Shown piece after piece: positions 9,271 to 18,696 of a DNA stretch of 64,000 nucleotides (position 1 is the stretch's first letter; every line of letters starts with the position of its first letter). The notes below the pieces were generated by a model, which was given only the letters and a program-made list of their open reading frames with translations, did not search any database and was not told the DNA's origin. Position numbers and translations under genes: made by a program. The stretch lies in the NCBI GenBank assembly GCA_965263165.1, contig OZ253584.1:124001-188000 (forward strand). Direction: 5' to 3'. The DNA comes from SAR202-VII-2 sp965263165 (GTDB lineage Bacteria > Chloroflexota > Dehalococcoidia > Lucifugimonadales > SAR202-VII-2).

Positions 9271-10560
9271 ATGGAGTCAGGGCCCAGATTCGGCATAGGT
9301 AGATACAAAGTCTTCTACGGCTGGGCCATCGTCGGCACATCCTTCCTGGTAGTCTTCAGCGAAGCCCCCACCCGCAGCTTCCTCCTCTCCCTCTTCGTCG
9401 TTCCCATCACCGAGGAATTCGGCTGGACTCGCTCAGTCCTGACCGGCGCCGTGTCCATGGGCGCCGCCCTCAGCGCCGTGCTCGCCCCCGGCGTGGGCCC
9501 GCTCATCGATAGGTACGGCCCTCGCATGGTCATCGTGGGGTCCGTCGCCATAACCGGGAGCTGCATCCTGGGCCTGGCGTTCATCGACCAGGTGTGGCAC
9601 CTCTACTTCCTCCTCATCTTCGCCCGCGCCTTCTCCTCTTCCGCGGCCATGATGGCGGCGACCGTGGCCGTGGCCAACTGGTTCATCCGAAAGCGCGGCC
9701 GGGCGATGGCCTTCAGCAACTCCGGGACGTGGACCGCCATCCCCATCTTCCTCGTGGTGTCCCAGTTGCTGATCTCTCTCTACGACTGGCGCGTGGCGAT
9801 GTTCACGATGGGCGTAACCTCCCTGGTCCTTGCCATCCCGGCAACGTTGATCTTCATGAAGCGCCGCCCCGAGGACGTTGGCCTCCTCCCCGACGGCGAT
9901 GTCCATCCGCCGGGTTCCATCGACGCCGCAGGCAGGCGCCGCCCGCAACCGCTGGAGGCCTCATGGAGCCTGCGCGAGGCCATGGGGACTAGGGCGCTGT
10001 GGCTCATCATCCTGGCGACGGGCCTGCCCAGCATGGCGGCCCAGGCCGCAAACCTCCACGCGCTGGCGTCCCTCACCGACCGGGGCATCCCGACCGCCGC
10101 CGCCGCGGGCACGGTGACCGTCACCCTGCTCGTGAGCGGCGTGGGCACGTTGTTCTGGGGCTTCCTCGCCGAGAGGCTTCACGTCCGCTTCACCGCGGCC
10201 CTGGCCTTCTTCATCAGCGCCGTCGGCCTGGCCATCCTGATCTACGCCGGCAACATCGTGTTGGCCTTCCTCTATGCCGCCGTGTACGGCCTCGGCTTTG
10301 GAGGTTTCAGAGTCCTGGAGAACATGCTCTTCGCCAACTATTTCGGACGCAGACGATTGGGCACGATCGCCGGGTTTGCCAAGCCCTTCCACCTGCTCAC
10401 CAACGCAGCGGGGCCGCTGCTGGCCAGCCTCTCCTTCGACCTGCGCGGAAGCTACACCCCCGCCTTCATCCTGTTCAGCCTGGCCTATCTCTTTGCTTCC
10501 ATAGCCCTACTTCTGGCGACCCCCCCAAAGCGCCGCCCCCCGGAACCCGTCGCCGCCTGA
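9271..10560 (+). CDS. MFS transporter (OFA/monocarboxylate-like), copy 1
   Basis: A 429-residue integral membrane protein with about 12 hydrophobic segments. It has the hallmarks shared by all six carriers in this window: a VFYGWAIVG start, ITEEFGWTRS after helix 1, the motif-A-like GPLIDRYGPRMVIV after helix 2, WFIRKRGRAMAFSNSG around helix 5, RRPEDVGLLPDG in the central loop, and FANYFGRRRLGTIAG near helix 10. The family moves small organic anions such as mono- and dicarboxylates; the substrate cannot be read. This copy is the most divergent of the six and stands alone between the nuclease pair and the repeat array. Confidence 0.85.
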   Translation: MESGPRFGIGRYKVFYGWAIVGTSFLVVFSEAPTRSFLLSLFVVPITEEFGWTRSVLTGAVSMGAALSAVLAPGVGPLIDRYGPRMVIVGSVAITGSCILGLAFIDQVWHLYFLLIFARAFSSSAAMMAATVAVANWFIRKRGRAMAFSNSGTWTAIPIFLVVSQLLISLYDWRVAMFTMGVTSLVLAIPATLIFMKRRPEDVGLLPDGDVHPPGSIDAAGRRRPQPLEASWSLREAMGTRALWLIILATGLPSMAAQAANLHALASLTDRGIPTAAAAGTVTVTLLVSGVGTLFWGFLAERLHVRFTAALAFFISAVGLAILIYAGNIVLAFLYAAVYGLGFGGFRVLENMLFANYFGRRRLGTIAGFAKPFHLLTNAAGPLLASLSFDLRGSYTPAFILFSLAYLFASIALLLATPPKRRPPEPVAA

Positions 10561-10599
10561 CCCCCCGCCTACGGGAACGCGCCAGGTGACAAACGACGC

Positions 10600-11250
10600 C
10601 CCCGTCCCCCAAGCGGGGTGCAGGGGGCTGCTCTGTCCCTGCCCCTGTACTCGGGGGAAGGTTAGGATGGGGGTCCGGGCGCCCAGGCAACAAAGCAACG
10701 CTCCCCCCGTTCCCCAAGCAGGGTGCAGGGGCGCAGCTCCCGCCGGGGGTACAGGGGGTGTCCCCCTGTTTCCAAAAACATTGGAGGGTGGGCAGGTGGG
10801 ACAACAGCGCAGGCCAAGCCAATCCCCCCGCTGAAGGACGGCGCAAGCCAAAACGAAATCCTCCCTCCCCCCGCACTCGGCGCCAGGTGACAAGCGACGC
10901 CCCCTCCGTTCCCCAAGCAGGGTGCAGGGGCGCAGCCCCCGCCGGGGGTACAGGGGGTGTCCCCCTGTTTCCAAAAACATTGGAGGGTGGGCAGGTGGGA
11001 CAACAGCGCAGGCCAAGCCAATCCCCCCGCTGAAGGACGGCGCAAGCCAAAACGAAATCCTCCCTCCCCCCGCACTCGGCGCCAGGTGGCAAGCGACGCC
11101 CCCTCCGTTCCCCAAGCAGGGTGCAGGGGCGCAGCCCCCGCCGGGGGTACAGGGGGAGCCCCCCTGTTTCCAAAAACGTTGGAGGGTGGGCAGGTGGGAC
11201 AACAGCGCAGGCCAAGCCAGACCCTCCCCTCAGGAGGGCGCAGGCCCACC
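10600..11250 (+). repeat. Tandem GC-rich intergenic repeat, 199-bp unit
   Basis: A 199-bp unit is repeated head to tail: TCCCCAAGCA recurs at 10711, 10910 and 11109, exactly 199 bp apart. Each unit contains self-complementary G/C runs (GGGGCGCAGCCCC and GGGGGACTCCCCC-like stems), then TTGGAGGGTGGGCAGGTGGGACAACAG, written here only as TTGGAGGGTGGGCAGG... for brevity, and a spacer ending GGCGCCAGGTGACAAG. The third unit is cut short at about 11215. A shorter related block lies at 10600-10680. Open frames through it are low-complexity and not genes. Confidence 0.85.
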
Positions 11251-11252
11251 CC

Positions 11253-11954
11253 TCAGAACAGCCCCCCCTGCCCTGCCTCCCCCGCCTCGCCCGCCGGCGC
11301 AATGCACTCCGGCGCATCGATCCCCGCCGAGTTGACCATCGGAGCCACAAACCTCGCCGCCATGTCCTCCGCCCTGTACGGCTCGGCGACCAGCGCCGTC
11401 AGCGCCAGCGGGTCCTGTTCGGCCCCGTCCAGCCATACGTCCTCCAAGCTTGGCGTCAGCATCGCCGGCATGCGGTCGTGGATGGGCGCCACCAGGGCGT
11501 TGGGCCGCGTCGTCACGATGGCGCACGAATGCACCAACTCCCCCTCAGGCGACTGCCACCGCTCCCACAGCCCGGCAAAGGCGAACGGCCCCCCCGACTT
11601 CAGCGTGAAGTACACGGGCAGGCGCCGCCGCCTCTCCCGCTTCCACTCGTAGAACCCGTCGGCGATGACCAGACACCGACGGCGCGCCACCGCATTGCGG
11701 AAGGCGGGCTTCGCGGCCATGTCCTCGCCGCGGGCGTTGATCATGCTCGCCCTCGGCGACGGCGAAGCCCACGACGGCAACAACCCCCACCGCATCAGCT
11801 CCCCCCGCCGCTCCCCGCCGTCCCCACGCGCCGTCAGCACCTGCTGCGTCGGCGCAATGTTGTAGCGGCGCCCCACCGCCGCCTCCACGACATCCAACCC
11901 GAACCGGGCCTGAAGCGTTCTGAGGTCTGTGTACAACGTGAAGCGACCGCACAT
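11253..11954 (-). CDS. SRAP-domain protein (YedK/HMCES-like, abasic-site shield)
   Basis: A 233-residue SOS-response-associated peptidase-fold protein. After Met removal Cys2 (MCGRFTLYT) is the residue that crosslinks to abasic sites in single-stranded DNA. Other family landmarks are NIAPTQ, RWGLLPSWA, INARGE, the Glu in IADGFYEWKR, and the catalytic His in IHDRMPAML. The role is to cap abasic sites during replication and prevent strand breaks; this is family knowledge. The length is normal. The C-terminal AGEAGEAGQGG tail is low complexity. The gene sits alone between two GC-rich repeat blocks, with its stop only a few bases from the tandem array. Confidence 0.93.
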   Translation of the reverse strand: MCGRFTLYTDLRTLQARFGLDVVEAAVGRRYNIAPTQQVLTARGDGGERRGELMRWGLLPSWASPSPRASMINARGEDMAAKPAFRNAVARRRCLVIADGFYEWKRERRRRLPVYFTLKSGGPFAFAGLWERWQSPEGELVHSCAIVTTRPNALVAPIHDRMPAMLTPSLEDVWLDGAEQDPLALTALVAEPYRAEDMAARFVAPMVNSAGIDAPECIAPAGEAGEAGQGGLF

Positions 11955-11994
11955 GCCTAGATCTTACTCCCCAGGGACGTTAGGCCACAGGCGC

Positions 11995-12250
11995 AAGGCA
12001 GAAGCCTCTGTCCCCCTGCCCCGGTGCCCGGGGGAAGGTTAGGAAGGGGGTCCCCCCATCCCTCCCGCCGCCCCAGGTGACAAAACAACGACGACGACGT
12101 TCCCCAAGCGGGGTGCAGGGGGCGCAGCCCCGCCGGGGGAACAGGGGGAGTCCCCCTGTTCCCAAAACGTTGGAGGGTGGGCCAGGTGGGACAACGGCGT
12201 CCGCCGCCACAAGCCCCCTCCCCCGCAGCCGGGGCAAGGCTAGGAAGCGT
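11995..12250 (+). repeat. Dispersed GC-rich repeat copy
   Basis: Two parts match the 10.6-11.2 kb array. 12004-12055 carries a CCCGGGGGAAGGTTAGGA block. 12102-12250 carries TTCCCCAAGCGGGGTGCAGG, the G/C palindromes, and GTTGGAGGGTGGGCCAGGTG followed by GGACAACGGCG. No gene is seen from 11955 to 12495 except a doubtful 33-codon minus-strand frame at about 12295-12395. Confidence 0.75.
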
Positions 12251-14661
12251 CTCCTCTCGCCAACTGCCTTAGTCGCCAGGGTTGCGCCCCTACTCCTTCT
12301 GGGAGCAACGCAGGGCCACGGCGTCGGCCAGCAACCGCGAGTTCATTCTCGCCAGTATCTTGATGTCGGCTAGGAGAATGTGGTCGGCCATTCTGACCTT
12401 GTTCTCCCTCCCCCCCCGCCCCGCCAGCCTCGGCTATGGCGGAGCGCAACCGCCTCCCGGAGCTGCACGCCTGGGTGGGCAGAATCCATAGCCTGCTAGT
12501 GCTCGCTAAGTTTTGCCTCAATGCGCTGGCAGTGTGTGTTGCCTGGATCGAGCGCCAGGCCGCGGCGCACAGTTTCAAGGGCAAGAGCGGTGTCCCCCAG
12601 ATGAACCTGGAGCCAAGCTAACCTTGACAGATCAGTGGCGTCCGCTTCATATCCCTGCGAGACGCGAGGTTGAAAGGCACCCACCACATCTCCGATGAGC
12701 AGCTGCTTCTCCTCCTGAGAAAGCTGGGCTGGGCTCCCTGCCAGGATACCGTTGATTCGGTTTGCCGTGTTGCTCAATACATTTATGGGTGTACTGTCAA
12801 CCCGACAAATCTGGGCGAGAGCATGCAGTTCCTCCTTCACGTCGCCGCGGTTTCCTCGGATATCCGCGATGCGCCTCCAAACCAGCCCCGCTGGCATCTC
12901 GTTGCTTTCAGGACGCTCCGCATATTTCAATAAGTATTGCTCTTCCTCCGACCCCTCTAGACCCAGTTCACCGACTAGGTCAGCAAGAAGTACATAGCCT
13001 AAGGGATATCGAGTAGTCATGAATTCAAGAACAGGCCGAATCTCCGAAAACTCTCGCTCTCCCTTCCCAAGTGCGTTAGCGGCATTCTTGAACAAACGCT
13101 GAATCCGTTGGCCAAGCTCGACAGTAGATCCGGTTGGACGAGCTCCTAGCAAATGAAGCATAGATGTGTCGGCCTCGATAGGAGCTCTCCATACCGAAAC
13201 TTCCAATTTGCGAGAGCCAAAGAGGCGTGCAGCCAACGGCACGGTCAACTCAGCCTCTCCTGTTGTATCCGCGAGGGATTCTTCGATGAACGAACTTTGT
13301 ATCAGTTCCTCAATTGCTCCTTCTGCATCGATTCGCTCGTTCTGTGGGCGCAGTAGAATAGCCTCCACTGCCAGGGCAGGAACACTTGATCGCCAATTGC
13401 ACAGTGTTAAGAATACGCGCTGTGCAGCAGGCGAAAGCTTGTTGTACGAACGTTCGAATAACGCGACCAAGGCCTCGTCTTGCCTTGCCATAATCCTTCC
13501 AGGGCGGCCGGAACCTGAGCGTGCTATCTCTCCGAGCATCAGCTTGATAATATAGGGATGCCCATCGGATTCTTCGACTATTTCTTTCGTATACTCGCCG
13601 GCGATTGCCTGGTTGATTCCCAAGGCCGACGCCGTGCGGATTATAAGTTCCTCCGCCTCAGGGTATGTCATTCCTGGGACATGGACCACATAGTCGCCTG
13701 TGAATCGCCGATCACGGGACGTGATGAGTACTTTGTTATCTCCGCGGACATAAGTGTCAAGCCAGGTGAATACCTCGAATGGTGAGGCAGTCGTTTCGAA
13801 GTTGTCAAAGACAAATAGGGTAGGCCCGACGGTTGCTCCTTCGAGCTGCCGCGCCAGGTAGTCCTTCGAATCAAAGCCCTTACTATGCATCTCACCTGGA
13901 TTAAGTAGCCGCGCATACTCATTCGCAAAGTCAAGAATAGAGACGCCATGAGGTTGAACAGCCTTCGGGCCAGACTCCAACAAGTCCACGTCTCGAGCGC
14001 TGAACCAAACTACGACTTCGTACGGGCACAGTCCAGACTCGATCAGGGTTGTGATCACCTGCAGCGCCGTGGATGTCTTTCCGATACCACCTCGCCCAGT
14101 CAAGGTCACAACAAAGTGACGGGAAGGGTCAGTCAATTGCTTCTCAAGCTCCTTCTCCAACTGCTGGCGTGGAACGTATTTGGTTGGAGGGCCAGGCAAG
14201 TTCGTAAATGTATTGACCTTGAGGTCCAGTTGCCCCAATCCCTGCGTTTCGCTCGGGGGGAGTTTTTCCACCGGCTGCATATATGGACCCGATGGCTTGA
14301 ACACACGATCATTGGTCAGATACGAGAGCATTTCGTATTCGTGGTCATTGAAGCCTCCATTGGCTAACCAGTAGTCAGAGCCCTCCGCGTCGGATTCAAT
14401 CAAGACTGCCTGGCGAAGCTTCTCGAAGCTTACATATACTCCATCAACGAATGAGTAGGTCGCGTCGCTCTTCAACTGCTCAAGTGTTTCGTCGATATCA
14501 CTCCACTTAGTAACTCGGAATTTGCCAGAAATGTTGCGGTGAAGGTATGCCCAGGGGAGAGAGAACAGTTGCAAGTGCGATGCGACTGATGCGATGGATG
14601 GCTCTAAGGTAAGACATGCCCGGCCTAGAGCGGTGCTTGATGGCGCGCCATGCCCTCTAGT

Positions 14662-15703
14662 TGTAGTTCCCAGGGACGTTGTTGACAGGTGGGGGGCCTC
14701 GCTGTTGCTGTTGTGTAACCAAAACCAGCAGCGACAGGAGGCCCTCATGGAACATCGTAACGCACGCTTGACCCCCGTGACTCGCGCTGAATTGGTCGAA
14801 CAGGTGTTGTCCGGCTGGCCCCAGGCCGAAGTGGCCCGCTTGTTCCGCGTCTCCCGCGCGACCGTCGCCAAGTGGGTGCTGCGGTTCCGTGAAGGCGGGC
14901 CAGACGCGCTCCACGACCGCTCCAGCCGTCCCCTGCGCAGCCCCCGCCAAACCGGTCAGCTGCAGGAAGCAGCCATCTGCACTGCACGCCGCATGCTTGC
15001 CTGGGGGCCGCACCGCATCGGGTGGCGGTTGGGCATCGCCCGCTCCACCGTCTACGCCGTCCTGCGCCGCGCCGGACTCCACCGCCTCGCGTGGCTCCAT
15101 CGCACCACACGGGAGATCGTTCGCTACGAGCATGCCCGCCCCGGCGCGCTGGTTCACCTCGACATCAAGAAACTCGGCCGCATCCCGCAGGGTGGCGGCA
15201 AGCGCATCCTGCCCGGCTTCGCGGAGACCCGCAGTGGTCCTCAGCGCGGCCCCCGCCTCGGTTTCGACTTCCTCCACGTGGCCGTGGATGACCACTCCCG
15301 CTATGCCTACGTCGAGGCCCTGCCGGACGAACGCGGCCCGACGGCCGCCGCCTTCCTTGTTCGAGCACTTGCCCACTTCGAGCGCTTGGGCATCGCCGCC
15401 GAGCGCATCCTGACTGACAATGGCGCCTGCTACGTGAGTCGCATCTTCACCGACACGGCGGCGGCTAGGAATATACGGGTGAAGCGCACGCGGCCTTTCC
15501 GGCCTCAGACCAACGGCAAGGCGGAGGCGTTCAACAAGATCATGCAGGCCGAGTGGGCCTACCAGCGACCGTACTCCTCCAACCGCGAGCGGCTCAACGC
15601 GTTGCCTGGGTTCCTCGCGTATTACAATCACCGGCGTCCACACGGCGGCATCGGCGGGGCTACTCCCGCGTCCCACCTGTCAACAACGTCCCTGGGAACT
15701 ACA
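14662..15703 (+). mobile_element. IS481-family insertion sequence, 1042 bp
   Basis: Perfect 32-bp terminal inverted repeats begin TGTAGTTCCCAGGGACGTTG at 14662 and end with the complement at 15703. A 6-bp direct repeat TCTAGT flanks the element (14656-14661 and 15704-15709), which is a target-site duplication. The single transposase gene is on the plus strand, opposite to the interrupted ATPase gene. Perfect ends suggest a recent, possibly still mobile insertion. Confidence 0.95.
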
Positions 15704-15769
15704 TCTAGTCCCGTTTCGGAGTCGTACAAACATCTTGAACCAATCTCGGCCTTGGATGGTGTTGGATGA
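14747..15769 (+). CDS. IS481-family transposase
   Basis: The start is ATG 14747 with GGAG eight bases upstream. An N-terminal helix-turn-helix (WPQAEVARLFRVSRATVAKW) is followed by an integrase-core DDE catalytic domain: HLDIKKLG (first Asp), LTDNGACY (second Asp) and KAEAFNKIM (Glu). 319 codons lie inside the element. The frame has no stop before the right inverted repeat, so translation continues 21 codons into host sequence and ends at 15769. The last residues of this copy (from SPVSESYKHLEP) are therefore host-encoded, antisense to the broken ATPase gene. Confidence 0.93.
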   Translation: MEHRNARLTPVTRAELVEQVLSGWPQAEVARLFRVSRATVAKWVLRFREGGPDALHDRSSRPLRSPRQTGQLQEAAICTARRMLAWGPHRIGWRLGIARSTVYAVLRRAGLHRLAWLHRTTREIVRYEHARPGALVHLDIKKLGRIPQGGGKRILPGFAETRSGPQRGPRLGFDFLHVAVDDHSRYAYVEALPDERGPTAAAFLVRALAHFERLGIAAERILTDNGACYVSRIFTDTAAARNIRVKRTRPFRPQTNGKAEAFNKIMQAEWAYQRPYSSNRERLNALPGFLAYYNHRRPHGGIGGATPASHLSTTSLGTTSSPVSESYKHLEPISALDGVG

Positions 15770-16266
15770 CTCCTGAGCGGCAAGCTTCACACTCCGCAGG
15801 CTTTCTGAGAGATTCTGGAGCGCACTAGTCTGCCAAGCTGTTGCAGGCACCCTTTGCGTGAGCTCCCGCTGAGTAGGCCAGGCCTTGGGGTCAAGGAACT
15901 GGGAACTAGTTCCGGTGAGAATGTCATCGATAACGTTTGCCCAATCGCCTAGGCTGGAAGCTCTCACCAGTCGACGTTCCAGTCGGTACCGGTGCCTCTC
16001 CCTATCATCCTGTATAGCTGCCACCAAGCCTGCAGCGACAAGCTTCACCACCATTTCCCCTGCGTACATCAACGCGTCGAAATACGCAGCATCCGATTCC
16101 TCTTTTTCCTGCTGCGCCCTAGAAAACATCTTTTCAAGAGGTGTGAGCAAAGTAGTACTCCCTAGCTAGACGGAAATCTGAGAACGTGGAGAGTCTAACA
16201 GGCACGCGAGGACTCTACCAACCTCGCCCCACCACCGCCGCGCGAGCCTCTACTGCCATACCCCCC

Positions 16267-16295
16267 TTGTAAAATAAGAACAATTGTGCTATAGT
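16267..16295 (+). promoter_or_regulatory. Conserved promoter/operator of dispersed element, copy 1
   Basis: TTGTAA (-35), 17-bp spacer, TATAGT (-10) preceded by TG (extended -10). The spacer holds GAACAATTGTGC (16278-16289), the GAAC-N4-GTGC box found in all four copies (also 20210, 52093 and 60709 minus). The box abuts the -10, so a bound protein would block polymerase. It resembles half of a Gram-positive-type LexA box (GAAC-N4-GTTC) but is not identical. Confidence 0.7.
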
Positions 16296-16299
16296 ACCC

Positions 16300-16530
16300 C
16301 CATGAAGTCGGCCACCGGCCCCCTTCTCTTTCTCGGAGCCTGCCGCATACATGAGCACTGGGGGCTAACCATGGAGAGTCCCCCTGTGGCAGGAGCGCTG
16401 AGGGAACAACCCAAGGGGCAAGACCCTCCAAGGAAGCATGGGGCCGGAGCGAATGCCGTTGTAGGGCACAAGCCCTTGGGAGCCGCTAAAGGCTCCCCGC
16501 GGTTTCGCTAAGGCTCGCGACGGCTCTGTC
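16300..16530 (+). ncRNA. Candidate structured RNA downstream of conserved promoter, copy 1
   Basis: The sequence after the promoter is related to 52125-52335 and, in reverse, to 60520-60680. Shared blocks are GCCTGCCGCATACA, a GGGGG...CCCCCTG(T)GGCAGGAG stem, CCAAGGAAG-type and ATGCCGTTGTAGGGCACAAG. CTGCC pairs with GGCAG and GGGGG with CCCCC, giving a long hairpin; GGGAGCC...GGCTCCC forms another. A 69-codon frame starts at the ATG at 16302, but the copies differ by indels that break it, so RNA is more likely than protein. No known RNA family was recognised. GTCAC/GACGG motifs follow to 16630. Confidence 0.45.
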
Positions 16531-16637
16531 TCAGATCTGTCCCGGCTTCGTCACGGCTCCCTTCGAGGGCCGGAGGCAAGCGTCACGAATTGTCACTAAC
16601 CGTCTCCGAGTCGTCACAGTTGTCACATCGAGGTGCT

Positions 16638-17132
16638 ATGGACTACCGCTCTCGTTCCCGCCGCCGATGCTATTGGTGCGCCCGCCGGCTTCCGCCTGCT
16701 CTACGCCTGGACGCCCTCTACTGTTCCGGGCGCTGCCGGATGGCCGCCCACCGAGCGGCCCATGAACTGCGTGACGCCTACAGAGAGGAGAGCGGTGGAC
16801 CTCCGGGGCGTGACGGCTATCCGGACGGTGAAGCGGCTCCGGTCTTGGCCTCGCCGGGCTCGCATCGGCGACAGGCTGAAGGCGCTCTCCTCAGCCTCGC
16901 AGACAAGGCCATCGAGGTGATGAAAGCAGCGCTTGCGGCGAACGACATCAGCGTCGCCGAGTGGATCGTCGAGCGTTCCGTCGTCCGGCACTCCAAACCC
17001 GGCGACCCCGAAGAAAAGCCAGCGCGGATGAGGGGTGAGGATGCAAGAGCCGAACTCGAGCGTCGAATCGCTATCGTTGGAGCCCGACTTAAGGAAGAGC
17101 GTGCTGGAGGAGCTGACCCCGGAAGCGGCTGA
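16638..17132 (+). CDS. Phage small-terminase-like protein with zinc-binding N terminus
   Basis: A 164-residue protein starting at ATG 16638 with GAGGTG upstream. The N terminus has a Cys4 knuckle, CYWCARRL then YCSGRCRMAAHRAAHE, probably binding zinc. The C-terminal half is helical with LADKAIEVMKAALAANDISVAEWIVER, as in small terminase or other phage DNA-binding adaptors. It overlaps the large terminase start by about 90 bases in another frame. Small-terminase identity rests mainly on position; the protein shows no clear helix-turn-helix. Confidence 0.6.
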   Translation: MDYRSRSRRRCYWCARRLPPALRLDALYCSGRCRMAAHRAAHELRDAYREESGGPPGRDGYPDGEAAPVLASPGSHRRQAEGALLSLADKAIEVMKAALAANDISVAEWIVERSVVRHSKPGDPEEKPARMRGEDARAELERRIAIVGARLKEERAGGADPGSG

Positions 17133-18321
17133 GTCCCTGGAGTGGGACTGGCCCACCTGGGCCCGCCCCTCCCAGCTTCCCCCCGGCGGAGACTGGCTCG
17201 TCTGGCTCGTCCTCGCCGGCCGCGGCTGGGGCAAGACCCGCACCGGCGCCGAATGGGTCCGCGCCCAGGCCAAATCCAACGGCGTCCGCCGCATTGCCCT
17301 CGTCGCTCCAACCGCCGCCGACGCCCGCGACGTCATGGTCGAGGGCCACAGCGGCATCCTCTCCCTTGGCCACCCCGACGAACGGCCCTCCTATGAGCCG
17401 TCCAAGCGCCGCCTCACCTGGCCCAACGGGGTCATCGCCACAACCTTCTCCGCCGACGAACCCGACCGCCTACGCGGGCCCCAGTTCCATGCTGCCTGGT
17501 GCGACGAGCTGGCCGCCTGGCGCTACCCGGAAGCCTGGGACATGCTCCAGTTTGGCCTCCGCATGGGCCACCCGCCGCGCACCGTCGTCACCACCACCCC
17601 GCGGCCCGTCCGCCTCATCCGCGAGCTGCTCGCCTCGCCCTCAACCGCAATCATCCGCGGCGCCACCTACGAGAACCGGGACAACCTCTCCGAGGCCTTC
17701 CTCCAACGCATCGCCGCCCGCTACGAGGGCACCCGCCTGGGCCGACAGGAGGTCCACGCCGAACTCCTAGACGACATTGAGGGCGCCCTCTGGCAACGGA
17801 AGCTCTTCCAATCCATCCTCGATGCCCCGGACCTCGTCCGCGTCGTCGTCGCCATCGACCCCGCCGTCTCCTACAACGATGGCGCCGACGAGACCGGCAT
17901 CGTCGTTGCCGGCCGCGGCGTCGACGGCTGCTTCTACGTCCTCGCCGACCGCTCGTGCAGGCTGTCGCCGGACGGATGGGCGCGCCGCGCCGTGCGGGCG
18001 CACCGCGAGTTCGCCGCCGACCGCATCATCGGCGAGGTCAACAACGGCGGCGAGCTCGTGGAGTCCGTCCTCCGAACCGTCGACGCCTCCATTCCCTACA
18101 AGGCCGTCCGCGCCAGCCGCGGCAAGCTCGTCCGGGCCGAGCCCATCGCCGCCCTCTACGAGCAGGGCAAGGTCTTCCACGTCGGCCCCGGCCTCGAAGA
18201 CCTCGAGGACCAGCTCTGCACCTGGACCCCCGAAAGCGGCGCCAGCCCGGACCGCCTCGACGCCCTCGTCTGGGCGCTCACGGAGCTCAACCACCGGGCC
18301 GAAATCGGCGTCTGGGTATGA
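17041..18321 (+). CDS. Phage terminase large subunit
   Basis: A DNA-packaging motor of 426 residues. The ATPase has Walker A LAGRGWGKTRTG and Walker B HAAWCDELAAW, with the coupling motif TTTPRP. The RNase-H-like nuclease has VAIDPAV (first Asp), IIGEVNNGGE and the distal Asp in PDRLDALVWAL. It cuts and pumps phage DNA into procapsids. I chose ATG 17041, preceded by GAGGGGTGAGG; a GTG two codons upstream also fits. Length and motifs look intact. No head, protease or tail genes follow. Only repeats, small ORFs and a portal gene 2.2 kb away are present, so the phage is a remnant or scrambled. Confidence 0.93.
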   Translation: MQEPNSSVESLSLEPDLRKSVLEELTPEAAESLEWDWPTWARPSQLPPGGDWLVWLVLAGRGWGKTRTGAEWVRAQAKSNGVRRIALVAPTAADARDVMVEGHSGILSLGHPDERPSYEPSKRRLTWPNGVIATTFSADEPDRLRGPQFHAAWCDELAAWRYPEAWDMLQFGLRMGHPPRTVVTTTPRPVRLIRELLASPSTAIIRGATYENRDNLSEAFLQRIAARYEGTRLGRQEVHAELLDDIEGALWQRKLFQSILDAPDLVRVVVAIDPAVSYNDGADETGIVVAGRGVDGCFYVLADRSCRLSPDGWARRAVRAHREFAADRIIGEVNNGGELVESVLRTVDASIPYKAVRASRGKLVRAEPIAALYEQGKVFHVGPGLEDLEDQLCTWTPESGASPDRLDALVWALTELNHRAEIGVWV

Positions 18322-18690
18322 CAGAGGAGCCTAGCGCCTGTCGTCTCCCCAAGCGGGGCGCCGGGGCTGCGCCCCCGCCGGGGGGCGCCTCTGTCCCTGC
18401 CCCTGTACTCGGGGGAAGGTTAGGAAGCGTCCGAAAGCGCCCAGGCAACAAAGCAACACTCCTCCGTTCCCCAAGCAGGGTGCAGGGGCGCAGCCCCGCC
18501 GGGGGTACAGGGGGACTCCCCCTGTACCCAATAACGTTGGAGGGTGGGCCCGGTGGGACAACGGCGCACGCCAAGCCAATCCCCCGCTGAAGGACGGCGC
18601 AAGCCACAACAAAACCCCCGTTCCCCAAGCATCGTGCAGGGGGCGCAGCCCCCGCCGGGGGTACAGCGGGAGTCCCCCTGTTTAGGAGAG
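18322..18690 (+). repeat. Dispersed GC-rich repeat, two and a half units
   Basis: Blocks at 18340-18425, 18467-18604 and 18610-18690 repeat CCCCAAGC(A/G)GGGTGCAGG-type starts, G/C stems and GTTGGAGGGTGGGC. They are the same family as 10.6-11.2 kb. No gene is present. Confidence 0.75.
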
Positions 18691-18696
18691 CTACTA

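Larger units (their letters stand above)
12496..16150 (-). pseudogene. STAND (NB-ARC-like) ATPase with HEPN-like N terminus, disrupted by IS481
   Basis: Two minus-strand frames (15704-16150 and 12496-14655) join in frame when the IS and one target-site copy are removed, giving 868 codons. The junction reads LRNGTR/GHGAP. The restored protein has an all-helical N-terminal domain of about 230 residues and a nucleotide-binding core: Walker A TGRGGIGKTS, Walker B LFVFDNFET, and VLITSRD. A winged-helix-like region and C-terminal helical repeats (LHALAQICRVD, LALETVRRGLALDPGN) follow. R145 N146 to H151 fits the HEPN ribonuclease motif R-x4-6-H. The first codon is probably TTG 16150 with GGGAG seven bases before it; ATG 16129 is an alternative. 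GC is lower than in neighbouring genes. By analogy it may be an abortive-infection type sensor, now inactive. Confidence 0.78.

Noticed and set aside
10711..11250. CRISPR array
   Set aside because: The unit is 199 bp long with no short repeat/variable spacer structure and no cas genes.
16267..16295. LexA operator
   Set aside because: The box is GAAC-N4-GTGC and not the palindromic GAAC-N4-GTTC; without the host LexA sequence I only note the similarity.
16284..16511. 75-codon peptide in copy 1 of the repeated locus
   Set aside because: The reading frame is not kept in copies 2 and 3, while the stems are, so RNA fits better.
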